Of a stretch of DNA of 64,000 nt, positions 29,580-41,610 are shown in pieces; position 1 is the stretch's first letter, and each line of letters opens with the position of its first letter. Position numbers and translations under genes: made by a program. Source of the DNA: Mantis religiosa (taxonomy: Eukaryota; Arthropoda; Insecta; Mantodea; Mantidae); contig CM060947.1 of the NCBI GenBank assembly GCA_030765055.1, positions 98,058,436-98,122,435 on the forward strand. Reading direction: 5' to 3'. The notes beneath the pieces were generated by a model. It searched no databases. It was not told where the DNA came from and saw only the letters and a program-made list of their open reading frames with translations.

Positions 29580-30865
29580 TTCGCAGTTATTGCCAACGGT
29601 GCAACAGTGTATATATATAAATTGAATGCACCTCAGACATCTTACTACAAAATTTTTTAGAGCTTGTTAAAACACACATACATGTCAGTTTTTTTCTTTA
29701 AGTGAACCATTTTTGTGACATTCTTGGTTATTTGTTTAAATTTTGCAATACGTATACTTTTCTCAAATGGGAAGCTACTTGTTTTCTTTTTATCTCTTGG
29801 CTATACAAAGAGAACAAAATTTCATAGCTATCATATTGAAGCCAGCTCTTAAGGATTTCACTATCGCTTAAAACCTACTGTAACTCCATATTCCCTTGCA
29901 AGAACATTAGCAATAAGATCATGTTTACCTCAACTGACATGTAATAATAAATAATGTAATAACGATATAAACATCTGTAAGAACAGTTTGTACAAGTGTA
30001 AACAAATCATGCGAGTGCAACACATCATAGATTTGTTCTAAAGCTTACTGTGAGGTGCCACAAACCTGAAGCTATGATTGTAACTTTGGGAGGAAGGCTG
30101 ACTTCAAACTTGGCTACCCTTTGCAGATAAGCAACAGTAAGCATGAATTGCCTTTTCATCATTCCAGTATCCAGTATATTATAATTTAAAGGATTGCTCT
30201 TTCTTATTTAAGTTATGATATTTGCTCTATCTTACTAGAAGAAAGAGAACCTGACCACTTTTAAAGAATTCTATCATTTAAATTCTTCAAATATGCATAG
30301 AATACAATAGTAAATTGCAAATACTACTAAATGTACTTTGTTTAGTGAAACATTTTAGATTAAATATTCATAAATTGCATTTTGTGAGTATGATTAAAAT
30401 CTTTTAAAAACTTTTTCTGAAACAATTAGTGCAGGCTTAGCCATCTTTGTCTGCCATGAGGAGCTGCTAATAAAAATTGTATGCATCCAACATACTTTGG
30501 TTTTGTGTACAAAGAAAGACAGTTAATTGCCTGAATTCTCTTTCCATTTTCTTTATATGTGAATGATTTAAACAGTTACACAGCTTTTGGTAAAACTCAG
30601 TCATGCTATTTATCTTACATACTAGCATGAAAAAATAAAACCATGGTCAAATTATAAAGTTCCAAACAAAGTTCTCTAACTTAATGCTCCAAATAGCCAC
30701 CAGAGGAAACCAATGACAAAATATCGACTCCCTTTAAATTTAATGAATAAACACTCTTAACTCTGGTCACTGCCACTAGAGTTCTATGCACACAAAGAGT
30801 CCAAGTGTATTTTAAAAAACCCAGTCGTGCAAAAAAAAAAAAAAAAAAAAGGAGTCGATTAATGA
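29580..30865. other. AT-rich stretch, no gene seen
   Basis: Short AT-rich sequence with no supported coding or element homology. At 30690-30855 a 3'-like piece ends in an A20 run (30832-30850), which could be a poly(A)-tailed retroposed fragment. Confidence 0.35.
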
Positions 30866-30869
30866 CACT

Positions 30870-31590
30870 AAACAACACTTACTTTTAATTATTAAATTTT
30901 AGATGAGTCGTATTTCTTACTTTTAAATTTTTCCAGAACATGTTTCAGAGACTTTGCCTCCATCCTCAACCGGCCATCGACTGATTCTCATTGGTGTAGC
31001 TGACGATGTTTTGTCACAGGTTTCCTCTGGTGGCGGTTCAAGGAACTTGCTGAACAAATCTTTCTGGGGGATGTCGAAATTGAATACTTTGTTCCTATTT
31101 TTTGAAAGATTTGTTCCCATGTGGATAGTTCTTGTTTTCCTGATGTATGTTTTAGTAGTTTTGGTTCTGGATTTATGTTGTGGTTTTTTTCCCAAAAATA
31201 CGTGGCAACTGCTGATTTTTCTAATTGTGTATATTTTATGTTTCTAAAGTGTTCCTTTGCTATTGTTTCTAAATTTCTTTTGGTTTTTCCGATATAAATT
31301 TGACTACAGTCACTGCATTCAATTTGATATATACCAGATTTTTTGTTAGATGGAATGACATCTTTGATGTTTGAGCAAATTAGGTTTTTTAAGGAGAAAT
31401 GGTTGACTGGTGCTAGTTGAATGTTTTGTTTTTTGAATACTTTTTTGAATTTATCAAAGGCCCATGGATGGTAAGTAAATTTTTTGAAAATCATATTAGT
31501 TTCTGTAGCTGAGAGGGTTGTGGTTTCCATTATTAGCTTCTTCTTTTTTGCTAAGTGCACTTCTTTGTCTACTAATGGGGTAGACATACT
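30870..31590 (-). mobile_element. Penelope-like element 3' fragment (family PLE-6) with GIY-YIG endonuclease
   Basis: The minus-strand frame 30988-31644 encodes FTYHPWAFDKFKKVFKKQNI, KKSGIYQIECSDCSQIYIGK, RNLETIAKEHFRNIKYTQLE, KSAVATYFWEKNHNINPEPK and WEQIF. These are the linker and GIY-YIG nuclease of a Penelope-like element, with the GIY and YIG boxes and the Glu of the KEHF helix kept. The reverse transcriptase is missing: the fragment is 5'-truncated near 31590, where mariner sequence begins. 3' of the frame come a hammerhead-like motif (30933-30973) and a pLTR-like TAGATGAGTCGTATTT (30900), the same octamer context as in PLE-C. Confidence 0.8.
30933..30973 (-). ncRNA. Hammerhead-like ribozyme motif of PLE-6
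   Basis: Minus strand: stem I CCGG/CUGG, core UUGAGGA (C3 changed to U), extra U, stem II GGAGGC/GUCUCU with loop AAA, GAA, minimal stem III AC-AU-GU, U, then the 3' strand of stem I. One core base is changed; everything else fits. Confidence 0.65.
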
Positions 31591-32100
31591 GCTACAGGCA
31601 ATGCTGCCACTGTTGCAGTTTGGAATGTGTTGGATGAAGGTCAATGCATCACCATTGATTAGACAATAAATCGACTGCCTCCTGGTATGGAAATTGGCTG
31701 CTCCTCTATTGCGACAATTCTGTCAGATGTCTTGCACTATCAAAAAATCTGTTCAAGATGGATCCCATGTTTCTTACTGATGCTCATAAGCAACAATGGG
31801 TTGAGGCAGAACTTCAAATGACACCTTTTTTCCCATTCATGTTATTCTCTGGATCTTGATCCGAGTGATTTCCAGCTTTTTCCACAATTCAAGTCTCACT
31901 CTGGAGGCTAATGAAGAGGTGAAAGCAGAGATGAACCACTGACTATGGAGAAAGGACCCGACCTGGTATGACAAAGGTATCAGAAAATTGCTGCCAAGAC
32001 ACCAGAACGTTTGCACAGAAATGGTGACTATGTGGAGAAGTAATGTGTGAACTGTAGAAGGGAAATTATTTATTGAATTGCCCTCGTAACATTTCTGGAA
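31590..32100 (+). pseudogene. mariner transposase relic with internal deletion
   Basis: Broken plus-strand frames. Near 31590-31800 are AATVAVWNVLDEGQCITIDQ, PPGMEIGCSSIATILSDVLH, YQKICSRWIPCF and LTDAHKQQWVEAE, matching the second helix-turn-helix and linker of mariner transposases. The catalytic middle is missing, and near 31855-32040 the C-terminus resumes (LDPSDFQLFPQFKSHSGG, TWYDKGIRKLLPR), containing the third-Asp region. It ends near a GTAATGTGTG/TTATTGAATTGCCCT terminal-like run at about 32040-32090. Confidence 0.7.
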
Positions 32101-32149
32101 AAGATGAACTAAATTAGTAACAAACAAAATAGAAGTAAGATGAATTAAT

Positions 32150-33160
32150 GATTTTGTGACACTCCCTCTTTGGCAGTTTTTTCATGTAATGGTTGATTAT
32201 GTTTTGGTTTACCTGTTGACTACTGCAGGAGGTCTGCTGTTATGATGATTTTGCAGATATTTATGTAACAGATATTAATTCCTTTGTGCATTGGTTTGAC
32301 ATCTTGTTTCCTGTAATGAGATTTGCTACAATGGCAGGCATGGATTGGTAGAACAGAAGTTAGGGAAATTTGTCATGGTAAAGATTGCAATAGGTCTTGG
32401 GTCATGTTATGAAAGCACATGTAGTGTGTTTGTTAATGTGTTCACCTATATTTCACAAACAGAATGTTGCACTATCTGCTGCAGATGTTTGTTGGTTTCA
32501 TGTCACTTGGGAAACTAAGCACTTCCACAGTTAATACCAGTTACCATAACTTCACACAAAACCGTTGTTTTTCTCTTTTGGTGAAGTAAATTATAGCTTT
32601 ATACTTTACTCATGGTTTAAATGTTTATTTTCACATGCTTTGCTCTGTAACCACTTGGCTTTACTGTTCAAAATTTCATGCATTCCAACGTGAGACAATA
32701 TTTAGAATTTTTAACATTGTCTCGCTTAACACTTTTGATGCACAATTTATCTGAAACCTTTTCTCTGTGACAATTTTTAAGTTTTATGTGGCCAACTTTC
32801 CATATTATTAAATTATCCTACTCTTATATCACATTTTCTTACACTCTTACTGATTAATTTTGTCATATGGTTTATTCTTGTTTTTGTTTTTTTCCCGTGA
32901 TTCCCTGGCTAACTTAGAGTTTTGTTAATTATATCACTTTTACTTTAGCAGCTGAACTTGACAAAACCAGAATAGATTTTTTCCCTCGTGGTGCTAACAA
33001 AAAAAATGCAGCAATGAACTTTGAAACAAAAATACACGTTTTTTGTGACTTTCACTGTTTTCATGATTCCAAATAAATTTCAAATTTAAGACAAAAATAT
33101 TTTCCTGTTTAAAATTTAACACTTATATTCTTACAAATTATTTTTATTACATTATTATTT
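32150..33160. other. AT-rich stretch, no gene seen
   Basis: No reading frame or repeat boundary that I can support. It may include the 3' flank of two mariner relics. Confidence 0.35.
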
Positions 33161-33164
33161 GATA

Positions 33165-34075
33165 TATGAGGAGACAAACCAAGTGCATCATCTGCAGACT
33201 GGTCACTTTCCAACATAATCTCCATTTATTTGCACTTGTTTTTCCTAAAGCTCTGCAAGTTAGAAAATATTTTTGCAGTATAAATTTATTCCAACTGCCC
33301 AAGGCATTACCATACTGTTTTCTGAGTATTCTTCACCATCTCGTAGCAATAGCCTCACATTTTTTGAGGATGCAGGTTGAGACTGTAGAAGTGTTTCTCA
33401 CCCAAATGCTCTTAACTTCTCCACAGTGGCACAACAGTGTGAGGATGTGCATTATTGTATTGCAAGATGATACTTCCAGGGTGTATGTAACACAATGCAA
33501 ATGGAGGTTTGGATATAGCAGGGTCAGCATTTATGGTTTGTCCAGGTTCAAGAAAATTAGCCAGAATGCAACCCCTGTCTAGAACTAAACTTAACTTTCC
33601 CATCACTGTGCATTGCCTTTGCCTTTTCAATGACAAATTCAAGTTGGTACTGCTCCAGTTTGTTTCAGGCTCGCAATAATGAAACCAGGTTTCATCACCT
33701 GCTACAGTACTGATTAAAAAATCACCTTCAAGTTGAAATATCTGAAAAATATTTTGGATGATGTTCTCTGAAGTTAGTGGTCTTTGGTCAATAAGCATGG
33801 AGCACAACTTTCTTGGTAATCTAAGTTTTCCATCATTTCTTGTACTGTACTATGTCCTACTGCAAGTTTTGCAGATTTAATCCATGTTATATGTGTGTCT
33901 ACTCTAATGAGCTCATTACCTCTTTCCTTGTTGCGTTTTATAGAGACAATATAAGGGTGCCCACAATGAGACTCATCTTTGATACTTGTGTTCCTACTTG
34001 TGTTCCCATCTTTTAAATGTGTCACCCATCTACTAACACACCGCTGGCACTCATGCAGACATTTGTAGAGACATA
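33165..34075 (-). pseudogene. mariner transposase relic
   Basis: Minus strand from about 34075: CQRCVSRWVTHLKDGNTSRNT (helix-turn-helix and linker), IKRNKERGNELIRVDTHITW, AVGHSTVQEMMENLDYQESC (second HTH), RPLTSENIIQ, then the catalytic region AGDETWFHYCEPETN (first Asp kept, about 33690) and IILQYNNAHPHT (about 33440), where the second catalytic Asp is replaced by Asn. The third-Asp region is unreadable and the C-terminus follows near 33180-33230. It has a frame break at about 33790 and others after 33410. It belongs to a mariner type different from 7547-9952. Confidence 0.8.
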
Positions 34076-34315
34076 TTGGAGTCTAAGGTGAAACTTATAA
34101 AAATGTTCTCCTTTAATAAGGAAATCATTTATGTTTGCCATTTGGGAAATGCTGCTTGTGGTTATATGATAAATCTAATAATGTCAGAATATGGCAACAT
34201 GTGTTGTAAAGTATATGGATTGCAATTAATATGCAGTTGGTTTTGTTACACTGTTGGAATTTTGAACTTTAACAATAGGTTGCTTAGGACTTTCAATTTG
34301 ATCCTCATATATCAA

Positions 34316-34499
<184 letters not shown>

Positions 34500-35499
34500 N
34501 NNNNNNNNNNNNNNNNNNNNNNNNNNNNNNNNNNNNNNNNNNNNNNNNNNNNNNNNNNNNNNNNNNNNNNNNNNNNNNNNNNNNNNNNNNNNNNNNNNNN
34601 NNNNNNNNNNNNNNNNNNNNNNNNNNNNNNNNNNNNNNNNNNNNNNNNNNNNNNNNNNNNNNNNNNNNNNNNNNNNNNNNNNNNNNNNNNNNNNNNNNNN
34701 NNNNNNNNNNNNNNNNNNNNNNNNNNNNNNNNNNNNNNNNNNNNNNNNNNNNNNNNNNNNNNNNNNNNNNNNNNNNNNNNNNNNNNNNNNNNNNNNNNNN
34801 NNNNNNNNNNNNNNNNNNNNNNNNNNNNNNNNNNNNNNNNNNNNNNNNNNNNNNNNNNNNNNNNNNNNNNNNNNNNNNNNNNNNNNNNNNNNNNNNNNNN
34901 NNNNNNNNNNNNNNNNNNNNNNNNNNNNNNNNNNNNNNNNNNNNNNNNNNNNNNNNNNNNNNNNNNNNNNNNNNNNNNNNNNNNNNNNNNNNNNNNNNNN
35001 NNNNNNNNNNNNNNNNNNNNNNNNNNNNNNNNNNNNNNNNNNNNNNNNNNNNNNNNNNNNNNNNNNNNNNNNNNNNNNNNNNNNNNNNNNNNNNNNNNNN
35101 NNNNNNNNNNNNNNNNNNNNNNNNNNNNNNNNNNNNNNNNNNNNNNNNNNNNNNNNNNNNNNNNNNNNNNNNNNNNNNNNNNNNNNNNNNNNNNNNNNNN
35201 NNNNNNNNNNNNNNNNNNNNNNNNNNNNNNNNNNNNNNNNNNNNNNNNNNNNNNNNNNNNNNNNNNNNNNNNNNNNNNNNNNNNNNNNNNNNNNNNNNNN
35301 NNNNNNNNNNNNNNNNNNNNNNNNNNNNNNNNNNNNNNNNNNNNNNNNNNNNNNNNNNNNNNNNNNNNNNNNNNNNNNNNNNNNNNNNNNNNNNNNNNNN
35401 NNNNNNNNNNNNNNNNNNNNNNNNNNNNNNNNNNNNNNNNNNNNNNNNNNNNNNNNNNNNNNNNNNNNNNNNNNNNNNNNNNNNNNNNNNNNNNNNNNN
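34500..35499. other. Assembly gap, exactly 1000 N
   Basis: All bases are N. The round length suggests a placeholder of unknown size rather than a measured gap. Confidence 0.99.
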
Positions 35500-36485
35500 T
35501 GTATAGCAACTGTGCACAATATTTAAAGTAACTTTTGTACTGGAGATGTATGTATATTTTCCACTTGACATAAATCCATAAACAATCATTTTAGACAAAT
35601 TGTACTGAAGTAAGAGATTTCAAATGATTAAAATGTTTTCAGCTGGAAGGCCAATGGATAAAGAAGAAATGTTCATTTCTCTTTGCAATTTTTAATAAGG
35701 ATATCATAAATGAAACTTAATGCATGGAGACTGTATAGTCCTATTAACATTTATTAATATATCTGGTGAACTTTTGTAGGTGAATCCTAGTTCATGTTTC
35801 CAATTCAGTTTGGAGGACGAACCTGAGTACAAGTGCTGTGGATAAGTTTCATCACATGAAAATCAATGTGAATAATAACTTTTTGAATGATTATACATTT
35901 TCTTGGTCTTACAAAACATTGAAGTAAATGTTGAATTGTTGCACACCTTAATTTATATAGTTTTATTCATAAGTTATAATATATAGCATGTAAAATATTC
36001 TTTCATATCTAATCTTATTGAGTCTAACATCTATCCATATAGAAGTCTGTTATAACCAAGTACCTGGCTTGATGTACACATAGCAATTTCATTTTACAAA
36101 TTTTGTGGAAAACTTAGGGTGTTAACTTGTGTAATGTTGCTGTTAATATCACTGATTAGTTGTCATAGACTGTTAATAAAGTCTGTGTGTTATAATCGTT
36201 ATGTATTCTGTGTGACTTTATTTGAATTCATGTGAAGTATTTCATGGAATTTGCAGTTGGTTGCTGCCATCTGGATTCATTAAAATTTGAACACTTAAAA
36301 ATCAGCAGTCAGTGCTGCCATATGGTATCCAATATGCTGGACAGCAGACCAAAAGAAAGTAACACTCATTAGAGGAGTAGATGGAGAAAGTCATGTGAAT
36401 GTAACAAATAAAAATTTAACATTAGTTGTTCCTTAACTATGGTAGGAATATTGCAATATTGAGTTCCACACAAAAATTATATTTG
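35500..36485. other. AT-rich stretch, no gene seen
   Basis: No supported reading frame. AATAAA occurs at about 36175. It could be untranslated sequence of a gene hidden by the gap, but nothing shows this. Confidence 0.3.
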
Positions 36486-36489
36486 AAGA

Positions 36490-36850
36490 TTTAATTAGGC
36501 TATGCCATGGCCAAGCAGTTAGACGCTTGACTCTCACCAAGGTGGCCCAGGTTTGATCCAAGACGACCGCATATGAGATTTGTGGTGGACAACATGGCGC
36601 AGGTCGGGTTTTCTCCAGGATCTCCGGTTTCTCCCACCATAATTTCACCAATGCTCCATTATCTTTCCTTTCATCACTTCACCCTCATTCCATTCATCTC
36701 CTCTCACTCTCATTCCAGGCATTGGGTTGATCACCTATCCTGGTTTTCTCTATCTGATCCAAAGTTGTGGTTCCTCAACCTGATGCCTAATGGCATAAGG
36801 GTTAAGAGTACCATGAATCCCCTAACACAATGATAGTGATATAATTAGAG
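36490..36850 (+). repeat. tRNA-derived SINE, family 3, copy 1
   Basis: The head CCATGGCCAAGCAGTTAGACGC (A-box region) and CCAGGTTTGATCC (B box) are followed by GTGGTGGACAACATGGCGCAGG and a pyrimidine-rich body. The tail GATAGTGATATAATTAG may contain a short target duplication (TAATTAG also at the head). Confidence 0.75.
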
Positions 36851-37194
36851 AAGTTAAAGAAGAAGATGTCATTACAAAATTAATGTTTTGGTCTTCCTTA
36901 CTCCAAAACATTAATTTTTGGAAACATGTCCACCTGTTCATCTGTGTCTGTATAATTAAAAGATTAAAATGTCAGCTAAATACCAAATTTCATGTTTAAG
37001 CCTCTTCAAGGATTTAACTCAAAAATATAAAAGAACATTTCTGCCATTTCTATTGTTTGTATAAAAAATATTTATTAACCTTTATTTTCTTAAAGATATA
37101 TCTTAATCATTTTTAATAAAATGTTTTAGGTTGTATACATTGGAATGAGAATGAAATGTGTATCTTAAATTTTCTATAAGTACTCTGTGTACCA

Positions 37195-37523
37195 GGATGG
37201 GTGAGGGCAGAGGGACATTTATTCCTCTTCAATTGAAGTTTTTTATGTCTCCCTTCGTCACCAATGCTGATTTTAGGAGTCACTTGGGTTCCCTCAGAGC
37301 AAGAGAGCCGAAGCATAGTGACCTGAAAGATCAGATCAGGGTTGGAGAGTCGGCCCAACACTTGGGTTGAATGAATGATGGTGGTGGAAACCAGAGGATC
37401 CGGAGGAAACCCACCCCAGCACCATATTATCCACCACAAATCCCACTTGACAGTCACCTGGGATCAAACCCAGGCTGCCTAGGTGAGAGCCAAGCTGTCT
37501 AACCACTCAGCCATGGTGCAGCC
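37195..37523 (-). repeat. tRNA-derived SINE, family 3, copy 2
   Basis: On the minus strand the head reads GCACCATGGCTGAGTGGTTAGACAGC with B box GGGTTTGATCCC, then GTGGTGGATAATATGGTGCTGG, as in copy 1. The two copies are 350 bp apart in opposite orientation. Confidence 0.8.
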
Positions 37524-37734
37524 ACAAGTCTTTTAAATAAAGCTTTTATTTAAACTAAATAAGGATCTAAATTACATAAAAATTTAGCTATTAACTGTGA
37601 ATCTACACAAATATTATAATACAGTAAATACTTGGTGACAAAGGTTTGCTTATCTGTTTCTAAAATATAAACTCCAAATAACAGAAATAAAACAAATGAA
37701 GTTGTCTTTTTGAGATCTTATATTTAAGGTGAAA

Positions 37735-37945
37735 GTCAATTGCATACAGGCAAAAAATGGCAAGATCATGTGCAGAGAATGACCGAAGACCATACACCAC
37801 AAATAGTATACAAGTATAGACCTGTAGGTAGAAGAAATGTTGGCAGGTCACGAATGAGATGGTCCGATCAATTTCCTTGAAGTCGGAACGGGCCACAAGG
37901 CTTATACCATGATGATGATGATGACGATGACGACGATGATGTCAA
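37735..37945 (+). pseudogene. 3' end of a non-LTR retrotransposon ORF2
   Basis: Plus-strand RMTEDHTPQIVYKYRPVGRR and GRSRMRWSDQFP match the C-terminal 'W.DHV.RM...P.G.R..GRP..RW.DD' tail of RTE/CR1-like reverse transcriptase proteins. It is followed by a (GAT)n tract (37905-37942), a usual 3' end for such elements. The 5' part is missing. Confidence 0.6.
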
Positions 37946-38440
37946 TTTAGTTGTTTGAAAATACTTATAGTTATGATAATACAAAGTTTTGAAAGAAACT
38001 TAGCAGCTTAATGAAACAATGTTCAAAATGTTCCATCTGTTATCTACAGGCAAAGCAGACTCAAACAAATTAAGAAGCACAAAAAATTCTGTGATGATGG
38101 AGAATCTGAAAGCAAACCAGGAAATGAAAGTGATATGCATTTTTATATTGCGGAATAGCAAACAGTTGGACAAACTGTTAGCAGAATTAGCAATACGAGT
38201 ATATATAACAAATTTTTGAAAAACTTTTAATTTTTATATATTTTTTCATTTATTTAATTATTTATTGTTATTTATTTGCACTAAGCTTCTTACACATAAA
38301 AGGTACAAGGAATATAGTTCAGTGTTCAACCCAGGCTGTTAACTTATCATATTTCTTAAACAAATTTCATGAGCTACACATTAATTTCCTTTAATTATAC
38401 CGTGTTTACTTCTCTTTTTAATGACCAATTCTATTTATTT
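37946..38440. other. AT-rich stretch, no gene seen
   Basis: No supported feature; contains TTTATT-rich low-complexity sequence at 38220-38280. Confidence 0.3.
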
Positions 38441-38449
38441 TTAACTTTA

Positions 38450-38715
38450 TTTGAAAACTCTGCAGGCTTTCATGCAATCTTATTGAATGTTTTAATTAAT
38501 GCAACATTTCTATCCATTTGAGCCATTTCTCATTTATACATTCTTTTCTCCATAATTATGTCTCCTTATATTCAAATATTATATGCTCTATATCTTCTTT
38601 TCTCCCACATATTGGACACTGTTTTTATGGAAAACCTTTTCTCATCCCTTTCAGTATTCGTACATGTTCTCTGACCCACGCTATATTTAGTTTATCAATA
38701 TGTACTTCCTTTTAG
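38450..38715 (-). pseudogene. C-terminal end of a non-LTR ORF2 (zinc-knuckle region)
   Basis: Minus strand near 38570-38700: HIDKLNIAWVREHVRILKGM and CPICGRKEDIEHIIFEYKET. The 'CPxCG..EDxEHIxFxC' pattern is the C-terminal finger of Jockey/R1-like reverse transcriptases. It is short and broken. Confidence 0.5.
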
Positions 38716-38820
38716 CATGTATGTTTTCTTGTAATGTACGATTCTAACAATATTTTTCCACTATTAATTTATAGATGAGTCGTATTTATTACACATCTGC
38801 TACACTTACATACCTATTTT

Positions 38821-38860
38821 GAGGACATGTTTCGCAAATCATCGTTTGCATCTTCAGCTC
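38821..38860 (-). ncRNA. Hammerhead-like ribozyme motif, PLE-C copy 3 (intact core)
   Basis: Minus strand: GAG, CUGAAGA, extra U, stem II GCAAA/UUUGC with loop CGAUGA, GAA, ACAUGU (2-bp stem III, 2-nt loop), C at the predicted cleavage position, then CUC pairing with GAG. All conserved core bases are present. Confidence 0.78.
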
Positions 38861-39511
38861 TTATGCGACTAACGCTTGATCCAGTGGTGTGGGTAATTCT
38901 GGAGTTGCTGCTGCCATCTGTTGATTTAGTGATGAACATAAATGTGGGATTCTCTTCTGGCAGGATTTCAAATTCATTAGTTGGGTTTTATGTTTTTCTA
39001 TGTATATTCTCTCCCATAGGACGAGTTTACTATGTTTTTGTACGTATTTTAATAATTCGGTGCTATCTTCAATTTCATGATTTTCAGACCAGAAATGAGC
39101 TGCTATTGCGGACTTATCAATATTTTTGTATCTTAAGTGCCTAAAGTGTTCTTTCTTTCTAGTGCCTATGTTTCTTTTTGTCCTCCCTATGTAAATTTTT
39201 TCACAGTCTTTACACTTAATCTTGTAAATGCCTGACTTTTCCTCTGGTTTTATCTTATCAGTATTATTACTGTTAAGTAGGTTTTTAATGTAGTAATTGT
39301 TTTTTGGTGCCAATTTTATATTGTATTTCTTGAATATTTTTTGGAACTTTTTTGTGGCCCAGGGGTGGTAAGTAACATAGTGAACTCGTCATATGGGAGA
39401 GAATATACGTAGAGAAACATAAAAACCAACTAAAGTTCATCACTAAATCAACAGATGGCAGCAGCAACTCCAGAATTACCTACAACACTGGATCAAGCTT
39501 TAGTCGCATAA

Positions 39512-39550
39512 GAGCCGAAGATGCAAATGATGAATGCGAAACATGTCCTC
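39512..39550 (+). ncRNA. Hammerhead-like motif, right arm of PLE-C copy 3 (degraded)
   Basis: The core reads CCGAAGA (U4 changed) and stem II is shortened by one base (GCA...TGC), while GAAACAUGUC-CUC is kept. Confidence 0.5.
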
Positions 39551-39588
39551 AAAATAGGTACGTAAGTGAAGCAGATGTGTAATAAATA

Positions 39589-39934
39589 GTTAGTTAGTTA
39601 CTAACACTCCCCACATGGCAACCTTGGCCTTCGGGGTAACCTCACCCCACCAAGTGATGACCGGACCCATTTCTCAGGTGGAGGCACCCAGAGGGCGGTG
39701 TCCATTACCTCTGATGATAGGGTGATAGTGAAGATGGCGGCGAGGTGAGAGGACCTACAGTTTTTACCGTGGACTCCGAACCACGTTGGGCATAGGGGAT
39801 ACTTCACGTGTGCTAGACAGAGGTGAAGGCGTGGATAGGGCCGACTTAAAATTGCCAACCCCAGAGCCGGGAATCGAACTCGGGACCCTTAGAACGGGAG
39901 CCGCGAACGAAACCACCGCGCTACCCCGGCGCCC
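39589..39934 (-). repeat. tRNA-derived SINE, family 4
   Basis: Perfect 14-bp target duplication ATGTGTAATAAATA (39575-39588 and 39935-39948) inside the PLE-C pLTR. On the minus strand the head is GGGCGCCGGGGTAGCGCGGTGG with B box GAGTTCGATTCCC, and the 3' tail is a (TAAC)n repeat. About 346 bp. Confidence 0.93.
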
Positions 39935-40025
39935 ATGTGTAATAAATATGACTCATCTATAAATTAATAATTATTTCGCTTCACTGTGGTGTTCCAATAC
40001 AGTTAAATCTCGAAATATTTTTCCA

Positions 40026-40700
40026 ATTATATCAGCAAATGTTGAAATATTTATATAAACTAAAAAATTGTGATAAAATACACATCAGCTGACAATCTGC
40101 ATTGAATATACTCATATAGAAGAGGAGTTTGTAACAGGTAGAAAACTTCTAAATAAACTGTTGGCTGTTAAACATCTTCAGGACATATCCAAATATAAAC
40201 ATAGCTTTGAAGACCTATCTAATCCTGTCACAAATTGCTCAGCTGGAATGTTCTTTTCAGTGCTATTGAAAGTGAAAAACTATTTAATTCATTTTAAGTA
40301 CAACAATATTTTATCTTGCAGTGCTTGCCATTGTAAAAGCCAGATGTAAACCTCTCTTCTGTTAATTCCCTGGTATTGTGTGTTTAAAGTATGAGTAAAT
40401 ACTTTTAGTTAACTATGCAGTTATTGTAGATATTGATGATTACATTGAATGCTCAAATGTTCACCATCTATTGAATTGCACTTGGTCTAATTTATATATT
40501 AATAAGTGTAAATAACTTTAAATGTTCAGCATTAATTTTGTAAAAACTGAAGCTACTGAGAGTGAAATAATACAAATATTACAATAAATTATAAAAATTG
40601 TGACAGATAAGTCATGTTTGTGATGATTGTTATAATTTATTTTGTTGGCCATATGTTCTCATACAATTGTTATAAACATGTTTGACAATGCAACTTATCG
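40026..40700. other. AT-rich stretch, no gene seen
   Basis: No supported feature before the PLE-S tail. Confidence 0.3.
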
Positions 40701-40704
40701 TTTA

Positions 40705-40870
40705 TGCATGTTTGGAGGAATTTAGTAACAGTGACACCCAAATTAATTGAAAAAACTATTTGTAGTCAGTTTTTAACACTCCGCTTTGTTAGAGGCTACC
40801 TTTCACAAAATAAAAATGTAAGTGACATTGTGCTAAAAACAGACTACAGAAGTTTTTTTCAATTAGTTTA
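40705..40870. mobile_element. Short inverted PLE-S copy
   Basis: The 66-bp tail unit (40705-40770) and an ACACTCCG block are followed within 60 bp by the inverted AAATGTAAGTGACA...GACTACAGAAG block. Only the terminal sequences of the element are left, in tail-out arrangement as at 960-1375. Confidence 0.6.
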
Positions 40871-41390
40871 TTATTGCTAATAGATAATAATATATAATTT
40901 TAGATTGTAGGCATTTTAAACTATTTGATGTATAAAAAAGCTAGTTGCAGCATTGGCTTATGAGGTTGTTGGGGGTGGGGTACAAAAATCTTTGTACCCA
41001 TGGGCATTGAAACAACTAAACATGTTGCAATACAATTTCAATTATATGACTTCAGCAGACCATGACTTCGTTGTTTTGCATACTGTATGCTTTTCTCCTT
41101 GTGTGAAGTGATCCAAGTTGTGCTCTTTGTTTTCAAAACTGAATGTTTCTGAGATTTGACATTTTGCTTAAATCATAGAACCATACTATGTGATTGAAGA
41201 CATCCCAAAAGTTGCAGTTTACAAGATTTCATCAGTGCCTCACGGATTATGGGGAGTTTTTCACATGGAAATGGAACAGGTAGGTCCTTGTTTTAGTTCG
41301 TATGAATCATGAGTTAAACATCTGGGAGAACTTTAAAAAGGAAATTGAAATTAACACTGTGAAGGAATATAATAATTGAAAATTATTAAT
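40871..41390. other. Unassigned sequence
   Basis: No supported coding sequence or repeat family. Confidence 0.3.
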
Positions 41391-41394
41391 TAAT

Positions 41395-41610
41395 TTTTAA
41401 TCTGGGAGAACATTATATGAAGAAATTCAAAACACATTTAATGAATTTTGACATTCCCTTGGAAGAAAATGTTTTGCTAAGTCTCATTGAATTGCTGCCA
41501 GATGTCTCATCTCTGGAGAACCATCATTTCCATGAGAACCGAAGTTCCAGCCAGTTGACAACTTCTTGATAATGCTTTCAATGGAGGCAAAACATGTTGA
41601 AAGAAATTTG
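41395..41610 (+). mobile_element. Penelope-like element 3' fragment (family PLE-7)
   Basis: Plus-strand frame WENIM-like, then FKTHLMNFDIPLEENVLLSL (about 41425-41490), typical of the sequence just after the PLE endonuclease. At 41570-41602 is a decayed hammerhead-like motif: UUGAUAA, U, stem II GCUUUC/GGAGGC, AAAACAUGUU. The 5' part is lost. Confidence 0.6.

Larger units (their letters stand above)
38761..40013. mobile_element. Penelope-like element PLE-C, inverted tail-out copy 3
   Basis: Perfect 12-bp target duplication AATATTTTTCCA (38749-38760 and 40014-40025). The left part (38761-39376) is minus-strand, and its frame 38861-39313 encodes EEKSGIYKIKCKDCEKIYIG, RTKRNIGTRKKEHFRHLRYK and DKSAIAAHFWSENHEI. 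The right part (from 39377) is a plus-strand piece of the endonuclease end and pLTR, split by SINE-4 (39589-39934). The extra tail (TTCACTGTGGTGTTCCAATAC) is only at the right end, opposite to copy 1. Confidence 0.92.
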
